64,000 nucleotides of DNA from the NCBI RefSeq assembly GCF_006345825.1, contig NZ_VCIX01000092.1, positions 2,108,001 to 2,172,000 of the forward strand. Direction: 5' to 3'. The notes below the pieces were generated by a model, which was given only the letters and a program-made list of their open reading frames with translations, was not told the origin of the DNA and made no database searches. Below are positions 1 to 8,533 of this stretch, piece by piece (position 1 is the first letter of the stretch; every line of letters begins with the position of its first letter). This DNA comes from Paenibacillus paridis. GTDB taxonomy: Bacteria; Bacillota; Bacilli; Paenibacillales; Paenibacillaceae. The translations under genes and the position numbers were made by a program.

Positions 1-2
1 CC

Positions 3-590
3 AAACATGCTGGAATCGATAAGTTGCCACTTCAAGCCATTCTTCTGACGCATCAGGACATCGATCACATCGGAGGCTTGCCGGGATTTTTGGATAATAC
101 AAGCGAATCGCCATTCGAAGTATATGCCCATGAAGACGATAGAGATACGATCGACGGGAAAGCTCCGCTTCTGAAATTTCCGACCGCACGCTTGAATGCA
201 GAGCTAGAAAGCTTACCAGCCAACGTGCGTACTCAATTCAATCAAGTTTTCGTTCAGCCCTCCAAACCAAATGTAACAAGACTAATGGCGGACGGTGACA
301 CACTTCCAATTGGCGGCGGTTTAACGGTAATCCATACTCCTGGCCATACACCGGGCCATGTCAGTCTATATCACCATGCGAGCAAAACACTGATCGCCGG
401 CGACGCCTTGGTTATTCATAATGGCGAATTGCAGGGTTCTTCGCCATACTCTACGATTGACATGGAGCAAGCTCTTCAATCATTAGAGAAATTCAAGCCT
501 TTTGATATCAAAGCCGTCGTATGCTATCATGGCGGACTGCTGCGAGGCGAAATGAACAAACGGATTGCTGACTTAATGCTGCAGCCTTAA
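3..590 (+). CDS. MBL-fold metallo-hydrolase, 5'-truncated by the window
   Basis: Metallo-beta-lactamase-fold hydrolase, probably cytoplasmic. The reading frame is open from base 3 with no stop, so the N-terminus lies outside the window; the TTG at 24 is internal and has no RBS. The metal-binding motif THQDIDHIGG (bases 48-77) is the form in which Asp replaces the second His of HxHxDH. HTPGHTPGHVSLY near 333-371 supplies the next metal His, GDALV near 402 the bridging Asp, and CYHGG near 520 the last His. This pattern fits the YflN-like branch. The substrate cannot be inferred. The gene ends before a strong hairpin at 653-691. Confidence 0.85.
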   Translation, partial: KHAGIDKLPLQAILLTHQDIDHIGGLPGFLDNTSESPFEVYAHEDDRDTIDGKAPLLKFPTARLNAELESLPANVRTQFNQVFVQPSKPNVTRLMADGDTLPIGGGLTVIHTPGHTPGHVSLYHHASKTLIAGDALVIHNGELQGSSPYSTIDMEQALQSLEKFKPFDIKAVVCYHGGLLRGEMNKRIADLMLQP

Positions 591-652
591 TCCTATTCCA
601 ATCGTGAGAATTTTGAATTACCCCTTCGGATGGCTAGGTCCCATTCAGCAAT

Positions 653-691
653 CATGAGCAAAAGCCACCTGGGAGGTGGCTTTTGCTCATG
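653..691. terminator. Bidirectional terminator hairpin
   Basis: Perfect 18-bp inverted repeat (653-670 and 674-691) with a 3-nt loop, between the convergent MBL gene and the ABC transporter operon. It has no long T-tract. The following 100 bases up to 794 show no gene. Confidence 0.6.
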
Positions 692-793
692 AAGATTGCT
701 ATAGGCTTCCTTATTTAAAGGCTTCAAATAAAAAAACGTATCGATTGCTCAGCTGCGATGGTATGAAACCTAAAAGTAGGTCAAGTCAAATAT

Positions 794-1393
794 TCACTTT
801 CCTAAATGATAGATCCTATCGCATAATCGATTCAAAAGACTGGTCTCGTGACTGACTACAATGACACCGATGTTCCTGCTCTTACAGATGCCGAGAAATG
901 AGTTCCAAATTTTAGCCTGCGTAATTGCATCGAGCATCGTGGTCATCTCATCTGCGATAATAAATTTTGTGGCTGGATTTAGCGCACGGACAATGCAGAA
1001 ACGCTGCTTTTCCCCGCCTGAAAGTTCAACAGGCCAGCGAGTTAGCCATTCATTCTTAATTTCGAATGCATCCAGAATAGCTTGCGAAGGAGCATAGGAT
1101 TCTGTCAAAACATCGCGCATGCGCCACTTAGGGTTTATCGCCTTCTCCGGGTGCTGATAAATCAATTGTACCGGACGAAATGTTCGCGGTTCCATGGCTT
1201 TATGATCTATCCATATGTTACCAGTGCGAGGAGCAATATATCCCGCCAATATTCTAGACAACGTAGTTTTGCCACATCCACTATAACCAGATAAACCAAG
1301 CACCTCGCCGGGAGCAATAGAAATGGTTACATCCTTCAATATCCAACGGTCTCTTTGATAATAGTGTCCTAGATTCTCTCCACTGAGAGTCAT
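794..1393 (-). CDS. ABC importer ATP-binding protein (NikE/OppF-like)
   Basis: Second ATPase of a nickel/peptide-type (DppF/NikE) importer, 199 aa; it would power uptake from the cytoplasmic face. Walker A is GYSGCGKTT, the signature LSGGEKQRF, Walker B FIIADEMT and the switch His VVSHE. It is shorter than most family members (usually 250-330 aa) and lacks the C-terminal oligopeptide-transporter extension. Its ATG shares one base with the stop of the preceding ATPase gene (TAATG), which implies translational coupling. It is the last gene of the five-gene operon that starts at 5768. Confidence 0.88.
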   Translation of the reverse strand: MTLSGENLGHYYQRDRWILKDVTISIAPGEVLGLSGYSGCGKTTLSRILAGYIAPRTGNIWIDHKAMEPRTFRPVQLIYQHPEKAINPKWRMRDVLTESYAPSQAILDAFEIKNEWLTRWPVELSGGEKQRFCIVRALNPATKFIIADEMTTMLDAITQAKIWNSFLGICKSRNIGVIVVSHETSLLNRLCDRIYHLGK

Positions 1394-2214
1394 TATATAT
1401 TCAAGTCCCTTCCCTTAAATTCTAAATCGAAATCATTTTGCGGCAACGCTCTCCACAACCTTTTCGTATATTCGGTTTTCAATCGTTCCCCCGTCCCTTG
1501 AAAAGCGACAGCCTCCGATATTTCAACTGTTGCTCCTTCCTTGATGACGGCTACCCGATCTGCGATTTGAAGCGCCGACATCATATCATGCGTGATTAAC
1601 ATGACTCCCGCACCATCTTTTGCAAATTGTTTAAGCTGCTTCAGAATTTCAGAAAGTGCCTCAGGGTGAATGCCAGGTGTTGGCTCATCAGCAATCACAA
1701 GCCTAACTCCTTCTCGGACGCTTGTTGCGAACAATACTCTGCGAAGCATGCCTCCCGACAACTCGTATGGAAACAAGTGCCCATCGCTACTCTTTAGGTC
1801 ATATTGCGCAAATAGTTTTTCCTGCTGTTTATGGGCCGTTTTCTTATCTAGACCAATTTGCACCTGTGCTCCCACACGCATGAGGGGATCCAAATAATTA
1901 ACGGACTGTGGGATAAAAGAGATCTCTCTTCCCCGGAGCTGTCTTTTTCTTTTTTCAGTCAGTTCTTCTCCTTTATAAACGACGCTTCCGCTGCAGATGG
2001 CATTGCTAGGCAATATACCAAGCACGGCATGCGCGAGCAGGCTTTTTCCCGAACCGCTTGCTCCTACGACAGCTACGATCTCGCCCTCATTAATTTCAAC
2101 ATTCATATCCGCTATAGGTTGGATCACTCTTTTCTGTGTCCCTTTCATATATTGAGAGAAGCCTATCGACAGATTTTCCACTTGTAATAATGGTTTTTTC
2201 TCAGTTTTACTCAT
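1393..2214 (-). CDS. ABC importer ATP-binding protein (NikD/OppD-like)
   Basis: First ATPase of the importer, 273 aa. Walker A GASGSGKSL, signature LSGGMLRRV (a Met/Leu variant of the usual GQ) and Walker B LVIADEPT are all present, followed by the switch His in ITHDM. The ATG at 2214 is preceded by AGAGGG with a 7-nt gap. It would pair with the downstream NikE-like ATPase as a heterodimer, and lies 11 bases after the NikC-like permease gene. The operon order (binding protein, two permeases, two ATPases) matches nikABCDE/opp systems. Confidence 0.88.
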   Translation of the reverse strand: MSKTEKKPLLQVENLSIGFSQYMKGTQKRVIQPIADMNVEINEGEIVAVVGASGSGKSLLAHAVLGILPSNAICSGSVVYKGEELTEKRKRQLRGREISFIPQSVNYLDPLMRVGAQVQIGLDKKTAHKQQEKLFAQYDLKSSDGHLFPYELSGGMLRRVLFATSVREGVRLVIADEPTPGIHPEALSEILKQLKQFAKDGAGVMLITHDMMSALQIADRVAVIKEGATVEISEAVAFQGTGERLKTEYTKRLWRALPQNDFDLEFKGRDLNI

Positions 2215-2225
2215 CCTGCATCCCT

Positions 2226-3062
2226 CTATTCATTGGAGCTGGTAGGCTCCATCAAAATACGAATCTTCTCGCCAATACTGTCAAAGCTTTTTATAACGAT
2301 AACTAACAGCAGACCAGGGAATACGACCAACCACCATTTCCCCGTTGAAATATGGCTCATCGCTTCAGATAATATTATTCCTACTGCCGGCGTTTGTGGA
2401 GAAAAACCGAAACCCAGAAAGGTCAGCGCGGCTTCATGCAAAATCACATGTGGAAACATTAGCAAAAACCCTACCATCACTTGCGGAAAAATAGACGGTA
2501 GAATGTGTCTTCTAGCAATGAACCAAGCAGATTTACCGTAGCTTTTTGAAATTTGAATATATTCGTCATTTTGAATCTGCATGACTTCGGATCGAATTAA
2601 TCTTGCCATGGCAGTCCAATGTGTCAGTGAAATGCCCAATACGATGCCATATACGCCTCCGCCCGCAATGAAGCAAATCAATATCATGAATACGAGATGA
2701 GGCATTCCGATAAATAAATCGATAATCCAAGAGATAACGGCATCCACTGTTTTACCAAAGCTTGCAGCGCATATGCCCATTACAGTAGCGATCAGAACGC
2801 TGAGCAAAGAGGTAAATGCACCTAAAATTAGTGATAAGCGCATTCCTTTTATGGTTCGAGTAAACATATCCCGCCCAAGCCAGTCCGTACCGAATAAGTG
2901 TTGAACACTTGGGACCAGATTTTTGCTCGCAGCACTCAATCGAAGATTGTCATTGCTAAGCCAAAAACTGAGAATCAGAATCGCCAAAAGAAACCCCGAG
3001 GTAAGCAAGAGCAGGATTAACATTTTTCTCCTTACATTCAGTCCATAATGTATGCTGAGCAC
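2226..3062 (-). CDS. ABC importer permease (NikC/DppC-like)
   Basis: Integral membrane permease, 278 aa, of the NikC/DppC type. It has an N-terminal hydrophobic segment (residues about 15-34), the LFGTDWLGRDMFTR signature typical of DppC-type subunits, and a BPD_transp_1 core of about five more membrane helices. The EAA-loop region (EYIQISKSYGKSAWFIARRHILP) should contact the ATPases. The start is GTG at 3062, one base after the preceding stop, with GGGGG 9 nt upstream inside the previous gene, so translation is probably coupled. Confidence 0.87.
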   Translation of the reverse strand: MLSIHYGLNVRRKMLILLLLTSGFLLAILILSFWLSNDNLRLSAASKNLVPSVQHLFGTDWLGRDMFTRTIKGMRLSLILGAFTSLLSVLIATVMGICAASFGKTVDAVISWIIDLFIGMPHLVFMILICFIAGGGVYGIVLGISLTHWTAMARLIRSEVMQIQNDEYIQISKSYGKSAWFIARRHILPSIFPQVMVGFLLMFPHVILHEAALTFLGFGFSPQTPAVGIILSEAMSHISTGKWWLVVFPGLLLVIVIKSFDSIGEKIRILMEPTSSNE

Positions 3063-3063
3063 C

Positions 3064-4032
3064 TTAGATCGCCCCCTTCATTCGTGGATCAACAACCTTA
3101 TTCAAAATATCAGCAATGAAGTTACCTGCAAACACAAACAAGGAGCTGATCAAAATAATACCCACCATTAAGGGAAGATCGCCTTTTAATCCCGCAGTGG
3201 TTAAAGTGCTGCCAAGTCCCGGATAAGCAAACACCTGCTCTGCAAGCATTGAACCACCAAAGAGCTCTCCGAAGTAAGCAAATTGCAGAGAAATAGCGGG
3301 CAGGATTGAGTTTCTTATCCCATGATATTTAAAGATTTGCCAATCGCTTTCTCCCCTTGCCTTTGCAAAAACAACATACTCTGCATTTAAAATATCAATC
3401 ATTTTTTCTCGAGTGTGCATGGCAACATTAGCAACTCCCAGAATACTTAATGTGAGAGCCGGTAACACAAAATGATGAAGCCGATCTAGGAAGCGCACAT
3501 CGCTCTCCATTACCCCAGGCGGTACCGCAAGGCCTACAGGAAACCATTCAAGCCCTACAGCAAACACAATTAGAAGAATGAGTCCCATCCAGAAGATTGG
3601 AGTAGATACCAACGTGTAGCTATACCATTTAATAATCCTGTCAATTATTTTCCCTCGATTCATAGCAGCAGCCATGCCTAACAAATAACCAATCACTCCT
3701 GATAAAAGCCAAGCAGTTCCCATTAAGGCAAGCGAAGTTACAAACCGGCTTTGGATAATATCAATTACAGGAGTACGATAGAGCATAGAGGTTCCAAAGT
3801 TGCCCTGCAGCAATGCTCCTGCCCAGGAAAAGTATTGTTCCACGGGGCTCTTGTCCACGCCCCAATATTCCTTGAATTTTTCTATTTGCTCCGGTGAAGC
3901 CGAGCCATCCCCTCCGATATAAGCATTGACCGGATCCATCGGAGACAAATGGATGAGTGAAAATGTCAATATGGATAACCCGATAAGCAACGTCACAACT
4001 CGAATCATGCGAATAACTGTATTTTTAGCCAC
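3064..4032 (-). CDS. ABC importer permease (NikB/DppB-like)
   Basis: Permease of the NikB/DppB family, about 322 aa, with an N-terminal helix followed by the LSPMDPVNAYIG periplasmic region characteristic of DppB-type proteins and a core of about five further helices. The EAA loop reads EYVVFAKARGESDWQIFKYHGIRN. I chose GTG at 4032 because GGGGAG lies 5 nt before it; the open frame reaches back to 4050 without a better RBS. It would form the membrane channel with the NikC-like subunit. Confidence 0.87.
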   Translation of the reverse strand: MAKNTVIRMIRVVTLLIGLSILTFSLIHLSPMDPVNAYIGGDGSASPEQIEKFKEYWGVDKSPVEQYFSWAGALLQGNFGTSMLYRTPVIDIIQSRFVTSLALMGTAWLLSGVIGYLLGMAAAMNRGKIIDRIIKWYSYTLVSTPIFWMGLILLIVFAVGLEWFPVGLAVPPGVMESDVRFLDRLHHFVLPALTLSILGVANVAMHTREKMIDILNAEYVVFAKARGESDWQIFKYHGIRNSILPAISLQFAYFGELFGGSMLAEQVFAYPGLGSTLTTAGLKGDLPLMVGIILISSLFVFAGNFIADILNKVVDPRMKGAI

Positions 4033-4115
4033 AACAACTCCCCTTTCCATAAAGAAAAGGAGTTTCTAGAAGCGCAGAGCCTCCAAATACTCCCTTCCCA
4101 GTCCAAATCAGTGGA

Positions 4116-5768
4116 TTAGTTTTCCCAAGTCCACTCTGTTATATTGCCGAACAATGCCCATTCATGGCCGTGAGTATGTACGGGTTGTTTAGCGAGATTC
4201 AGCTTTTCATTTGCTAGATATAAATGGTCTACACGTAACAGCCAAATAATTGGAGCGTCTCCGATACCGCTAAATCCCGTTGCTCCATCCCATTGGGCTA
4301 ACTTCCAATATTGATTAGCCTCTTCCTGCGTTGAAGCAGTCAGTGCCTTATTTAAATACTCGTCTACTTTGGCGTTTTGGTAGTTAGGCATATTGTCTAT
4401 GCCTTGGTTCATCCTCTGAGAGGAATTCATCGAGTATAGTTGATGAGGATGATGTCTTCCTCCACCCCATGCTACCGCAGCTGTTTTGCCTTTAAGATAA
4501 ATTTCATCCCAAGTCACGCCAATCGTATTGATCTTGATACCGAGCTCAGTAGCCTGATCTGCAACAGCAAGGGAGAGATCGCTGCGAAGCTGATCGCTTG
4601 AACTGAAATACATGTCAAACTCTGCCTTCAGACCATTTTTCTCAGCAATGCCATCATTGTTAGTATCTAACCAACCGCCATCGCCCAGAATTTTTCTGGC
4701 TGCTTCAACGTTTCCGTCCTCAACAATGGTTTTCTCGTTAAACCAAGGCATATTATCGCACAGACAAAACGCTTTTTGACCATGTCCATCCAAAGCAAGA
4801 TCTAAAAGTTTTTGACGATCAAGACCGATATTGAGCGCTTTACGGATAGCAAGGTCTGATGTCACGTCGTTGCCGATATCGACTTCTTTGCCATTGGTCA
4901 TCCCTTTTCCTCCGCTTGGCACTGTTGGCAGCATGATTCCACGAGAGTCTATGCTCTCATATGCCCGAAGATTCATTCCAGCAACTTTTTGATCCGCGAA
5001 TGTCGGTGGGACATAGACAATATCAGCCTCACCGGCTTTTGCAGCTGCAAGGGCTGCATCTTCCTCAAGAAGTAGGAAGGTAAGTTTTTTGAATTGCGGT
5101 TTATTTCCGTACCAATATGGATTAGATTCCAAAATAATTTGTTGACCATCATTATATTGAACAACTTTATAGGGTCCAGAGCTAATTGGATTCTGGGAAT
5201 AATGTTCATCATAATGCGCCTTCGGTACAATACCAATTTCGGTAAGCTGGCTTACAAAAGTGGAACGGGGTTCGCCTAGTTCGATGACGATTGTATTCCC
5301 ATCAGCGACTTTGATTGACTTAACAAAAGACAAATCAAACTTGATGCCGTCCTCTTTGAGCATTTCATATGTAAACTTGACATCCTCTGCTGTAACCGGC
5401 TCGCCATTAGAAAATTTGGCATCATCACGAAGTGGGAAGGTCCATGTTAAGGAATCATTACTGATCGAGTAGGATTTAGCAAGATCTCCAACAAAGTTAA
5501 GATCAGCATCAATAGCTAGCAAAGAACTGTGGGTCAGACGAATCTGTGTCATTCCCCATCCTTTTCTCGGATCAAACTGACCTCCGTCCAATTTCCCAAT
5601 GGCTAAAACCAATTCATCTTTAACAGTTGTAGGTTTCTGCGCATTTATTAAGTTCTCAGATACTGGAGCTGCTGTTTGACAACCTCCCAAAAACAAAAAC
5701 ACGGATAATGTTAATCCTAAATAAAATAAAGTGCTACTTTTGGTAAATGAACTTCCATTGACGTTCAT
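4116..5768 (-). CDS. Solute-binding lipoprotein of nickel/peptide ABC importer
   Basis: Extracellular receptor of the importer, 550 aa, an SBP_bac_5-family lipoprotein. The signal peptide ends in a lipobox (LGGC, Cys30). The family core follows (LTWTFPLRDDAKFSNGEPVTAEDV, and SSGPYKV). A histidine-rich stretch GGGRHHPHQLY holds His439, His440 and His442; nickel-binding relatives such as NikZ use a His pair called the HH-prong, so a metal-chelate ligand is plausible but not shown. Start ATG has GGAGG 7 nt upstream. A Zur-like site over the promoter (5995-6015) suggests a zinc or zincophore role. An ordinary oligopeptide receptor remains possible. Confidence 0.85.
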   Translation of the reverse strand: MNVNGSSFTKSSTLFYLGLTLSVFLFLGGCQTAAPVSENLINAQKPTTVKDELVLAIGKLDGGQFDPRKGWGMTQIRLTHSSLLAIDADLNFVGDLAKSYSISNDSLTWTFPLRDDAKFSNGEPVTAEDVKFTYEMLKEDGIKFDLSFVKSIKVADGNTIVIELGEPRSTFVSQLTEIGIVPKAHYDEHYSQNPISSGPYKVVQYNDGQQIILESNPYWYGNKPQFKKLTFLLLEEDAALAAAKAGEADIVYVPPTFADQKVAGMNLRAYESIDSRGIMLPTVPSGGKGMTNGKEVDIGNDVTSDLAIRKALNIGLDRQKLLDLALDGHGQKAFCLCDNMPWFNEKTIVEDGNVEAARKILGDGGWLDTNNDGIAEKNGLKAEFDMYFSSSDQLRSDLSLAVADQATELGIKINTIGVTWDEIYLKGKTAAVAWGGGRHHPHQLYSMNSSQRMNQGIDNMPNYQNAKVDEYLNKALTASTQEEANQYWKLAQWDGATGFSGIGDAPIIWLLRVDHLYLANEKLNLAKQPVHTHGHEWALFGNITEWTWEN

Positions 5769-5994
5769 GCTAAACCTCCATAACTATAATATTCCGCTTC
5801 CAACGTGCAGCAAGTACTAATTTTTTTTTGTATAAAAAAAAGCTTTATTTTTATTTATAGTCGTCATTCCTCCTATCTCCCACTTAAGAAAATTCATAGA
5901 AAATCATTTCCCCATCTCAACATGGCCGTTAATCTTCTAAAGCTGATAGACAGATTTCGTATTTAATAGTAATGAATACTATTAACATTCAAGT
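5769..5994 (-). other. Long leader of the ABC importer operon
   Basis: AT-rich 5' untranslated region of about 220 nt between the predicted promoter and the binding-protein ATG. It holds homopolymer runs (T run 5821-5829 and A run 5833-5841) but no recognisable riboswitch. A 16-codon ORF starting at 5867 behind AGGAGGA is too short and low-complexity to call. From 6026 to 6234 there is only AT-rich sequence before the next gene. Confidence 0.3.
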
Positions 5995-6025
5995 AAATTG
6001 TAATCATAACGATTAAGATTGTCAA
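5995..6025 (-). promoter_or_regulatory. Sigma-A promoter with overlapping Zur-like box for the ABC importer operon
   Basis: On the minus strand, TTGACA (6025-6020), a 17-nt spacer, then TACAAT (6002-5997). A 7-1-7 dyad TTGTAATCATAACGA (5998-6012) overlaps the -10 element and spacer. It differs from the Bacillus Zur consensus TCGTAATNATTACGA at two positions, against about five for the Fur and four for the PerR consensus; flanking A/T bases also fit Zur. Transcription would start near 5990, giving a leader of about 220 nt before the binding-protein gene. Confidence 0.6.
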
Positions 6026-6250
6026 ACATTACTTTTTCTTGGTTTTCAGAATGCAATAAAATGTATTAACGAAGCGAAAATAAAAAATAGAACACATCAT
6101 TTCCAAATATTGAAAACAAAGAAACACCTCAAAGAACGTCTCGGAATATACAATAGCATAGGCATTTATCCCACTTATGCTTATTCTCAGCTCATTTACA
6201 TATTTGGTAACTGAGAACAATCGAGAACAGGCACAAAGGAGTGTTTCAGG

Positions 6251-7354
6251 TTGGTCGAAAAAACATCTCACTATTTTGCCCGCGGCAACACCGCACACGG
6301 AGCCCATTTCTTGTATAAGTCCGCCTTTCAGGGACTGAATACACTTTACATCCTAACTGGTCCTCCAGGTACTGGAAAATCGACGGTTATTGGCAGTTTG
6401 GCAAATAGCTTGCTGGAAAAGGGGCAGCAACTGCAATACTTCCACTCACCACTTCGTCCCGACGAACTAGATGGAATCATTGCAACAGAATTGAAGGTTG
6501 GCATCGTTGATGGGCGAGTCTGCGAGGGGATTTCGGAAGTCGCTGCGGGTGAAGTCCTCTTTGTCGATTTGGGGGATGCACTCGACAACAGCCTCATACT
6601 TCCTCAACAATTGGCAGCGATCGAACACCTTAGAGCCAAGCTCGCTGATGCCTATTCTAAAGGCTATGAAACATTCTTAACCGCTTTGCGAATTCATGAT
6701 GAATGGGAAAAATTTTATATCGAAAACATGGATTTCGTGAAGGCGGATCAAATTGGGCAGCAATTCATTCAGCAATTAGTTGCTAGTCAGGAAAGTAACC
6801 TATCCAAGGATGTGCGACACTTGTTTTTCGGTGCTGCGACTCCGAAAGGGGCATTCGATTTTATACAAAGCCTGACCGCCCAGCTCGAGAGAAGAATCTT
6901 CATCAAAGGAAGGCCTGGGTCCGGTAAATCAACAATGCTTAAAAAGCTTGCAGCCGCGGCCGAAAACAAAGGAATCGAAGTTCAAGTCTTTCATTGCGGC
7001 TTCGACCCCAACAGCCTGGATATGTTGATTTTCCCTTCACTTAGCACAGCGATCTTCGACAGCACCGCACCGCATGAATATTTCCCTGAACGAAACGGGG
7101 ATGAAGTATTGGATATGTATGCGCATACGATTACACCTGGCACTGATGAGGCCTATGCAGTTGAAATAGCTGCGATTAAGGAACGATATTCGGCCAAAAT
7201 GAAGGAAGCCACCTCCTATTTGAAGTTAGCCGAGAGCATAGATTCTCAAATTAAGGTCTTTTATGCTGCAGCAACAGATTTTTCTATCGTTGAGAAGCAG
7301 CAATTGGAGATTCAGTCCAATTTGGATGAACTGCTGAACAGCCTCGCACTATAA
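6251..7354 (+). CDS. PRK06851-type protein with two P-loop domains
   Basis: Cytoplasmic ATPase-like protein of unknown role, 367 aa. Two Walker A motifs are visible, GPPGTGKST (residues 37-45) and GRPGSGKST (220-228), each starting a similar half, so the protein is an internal duplication. This arrangement matches the PRK06851 family of Gram-positive bacteria, whose function is not established. The TTG start at 6251 has AAAGGAG 9 nt upstream. It is monocistronic, divergent from the ABC importer operon, and followed by a hairpin at 7372-7395. Confidence 0.75.
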   Translation: MVEKTSHYFARGNTAHGAHFLYKSAFQGLNTLYILTGPPGTGKSTVIGSLANSLLEKGQQLQYFHSPLRPDELDGIIATELKVGIVDGRVCEGISEVAAGEVLFVDLGDALDNSLILPQQLAAIEHLRAKLADAYSKGYETFLTALRIHDEWEKFYIENMDFVKADQIGQQFIQQLVASQESNLSKDVRHLFFGAATPKGAFDFIQSLTAQLERRIFIKGRPGSGKSTMLKKLAAAAENKGIEVQVFHCGFDPNSLDMLIFPSLSTAIFDSTAPHEYFPERNGDEVLDMYAHTITPGTDEAYAVEIAAIKERYSAKMKEATSYLKLAESIDSQIKVFYAAATDFSIVEKQQLEIQSNLDELLNSLAL

Positions 7355-7371
7355 AGGACGTTATTAAAATG

Positions 7372-7395
7372 AGCAGGCTCGCAAAGCGGCCTGCT
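7372..7395 (+). terminator. Terminator after the two-P-loop gene
   Basis: Inverted repeat AGCAGGC/GCCTGCT (7372-7378 and 7389-7395) with a 10-nt loop and a short T-rich tail, 17 bases after the stop codon. Confidence 0.5.
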
Positions 7396-7520
7396 TATTT
7401 CGATTTCCTATTCACCCTATTGGTAATGTTTTATTATAAGAAAACTCTCTCGTGATTAATTAGAGCAATCTCCTATATAATTTTCTTACTAACGAATTTC
7501 CTAATGAAAGGATTAATCAT

Positions 7521-8477
7521 TTGATCAAAAAAGAGGCTCCTTCGGTTGATTTAGTCATACAAGCTCTGAGTGATCACATGCATCCAAGAGACTTTCAAAT
7601 AGAAAGGGTATTAAGCGGCGCATCTACTTATGTCTATCGTGTCCAATCAGGCGCAGATACCTATTATTTTCGAATCCTTCCAGAACAACATATGAGTTTT
7701 GCTGTGGAAGTGCATGTCCATTTGTTGCTAAGGAAACAACAAGTTCAAGTTCCAGAAGTTTTATTTTTTGAAAATGATAACGAATCACTAGGGATGTCTC
7801 TGATGCTAGTTAAACAAATTCTTGGATCGCCAATTGAAGATTGTCTTCCTCTAGTCGGCAACGAAGATATTCTTTACAAGGCTGGACAGCAGCTTGCGGT
7901 TTTAAATCAAATTCAAGTTGATGGATTTGGTTGGATTAAAAGAGGCAAAGAGTCTTGTGGAAATATTCTACAAGGAGAGCATCTTTCATTACAAGAATAC
8001 ATTTATGCATTTTTTGAGGAAGATTTATTTCTATTATCAAAGGATGTTTTCCATAGGGATGTTGCAATCCAAATCAAAACCTCGATAACCAACGGAATAG
8101 CATTAATGGTACGGCATCCCTCTTGTTTAAACCATGGCGATTTTGATAATTCGCATATTTTCTCCCATAACGGAAATTTCACGGGCCTAATCGACTTTGG
8201 GGAAATGCAAGGAAACAGCCCGTTCTATGATTTAGGCCATTTTAAATTGCATGATGGACAGCATCGACAGCTTTCTGCGGGCTATCCTTCCTTAGCTAAA
8301 GGCTATAACGAGGTAAGAAGCCTCACCAACGATGACCAGATTGAAATTGACCTATGGGCATTATGGATCGGGGTTCGAAGGCTGGGGATGGTACACAAGA
8401 GAACCTGGGGCGGATACCATAATCATTTGTTAAAAGCTGTAACCCTTCAATTGAACAGATTGCACAAGATATTATAG
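7521..8477 (+). CDS. Aminoglycoside-phosphotransferase-fold (APH/CHK) kinase-like protein
   Basis: Phosphotransferase-family protein of 318 aa. The Brenner-type catalytic loop is HGDFDNS (His205, Asp207), followed by IDFGEMQ with the metal-binding Asp225, then the family feature YDLGHF. Relatives phosphorylate small alcohols such as aminoglycosides, choline or homoserine; nothing here identifies the substrate, so antibiotic resistance should not be assumed. The start is TTG at 7521 with GAAAGG about 9 nt upstream. It stands alone between two hairpins. Confidence 0.75.
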   Translation: MIKKEAPSVDLVIQALSDHMHPRDFQIERVLSGASTYVYRVQSGADTYYFRILPEQHMSFAVEVHVHLLLRKQQVQVPEVLFFENDNESLGMSLMLVKQILGSPIEDCLPLVGNEDILYKAGQQLAVLNQIQVDGFGWIKRGKESCGNILQGEHLSLQEYIYAFFEEDLFLLSKDVFHRDVAIQIKTSITNGIALMVRHPSCLNHGDFDNSHIFSHNGNFTGLIDFGEMQGNSPFYDLGHFKLHDGQHRQLSAGYPSLAKGYNEVRSLTNDDQIEIDLWALWIGVRRLGMVHKRTWGGYHNHLLKAVTLQLNRLHKIL

Positions 8478-8487
8478 GTTTAAAGAA

Positions 8488-8513
8488 AAGCCACTTCGCT
8501 TGAAGTGGCCTTT
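8488..8513. terminator. Bidirectional terminator
   Basis: CCACTTC/GAAGTGG stem (8491-8497 and 8502-8508) with a GCTT loop, extended by AAAG/CTTT with one bulge and followed by TTTGTTTT. It serves both the rightward APH-fold gene and the leftward lipoprotein gene ending at 8534. Confidence 0.65.
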
Positions 8514-8533
8514 GTTTTAATGGACTCTTGTTA

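Noticed and set aside
5818-5867. Short ORF behind AGGAGGA in the importer leader
   Set aside because: Only 16 codons, Lys/Phe-rich from homopolymers, with a start too close to the RBS; no sign of an attenuator.
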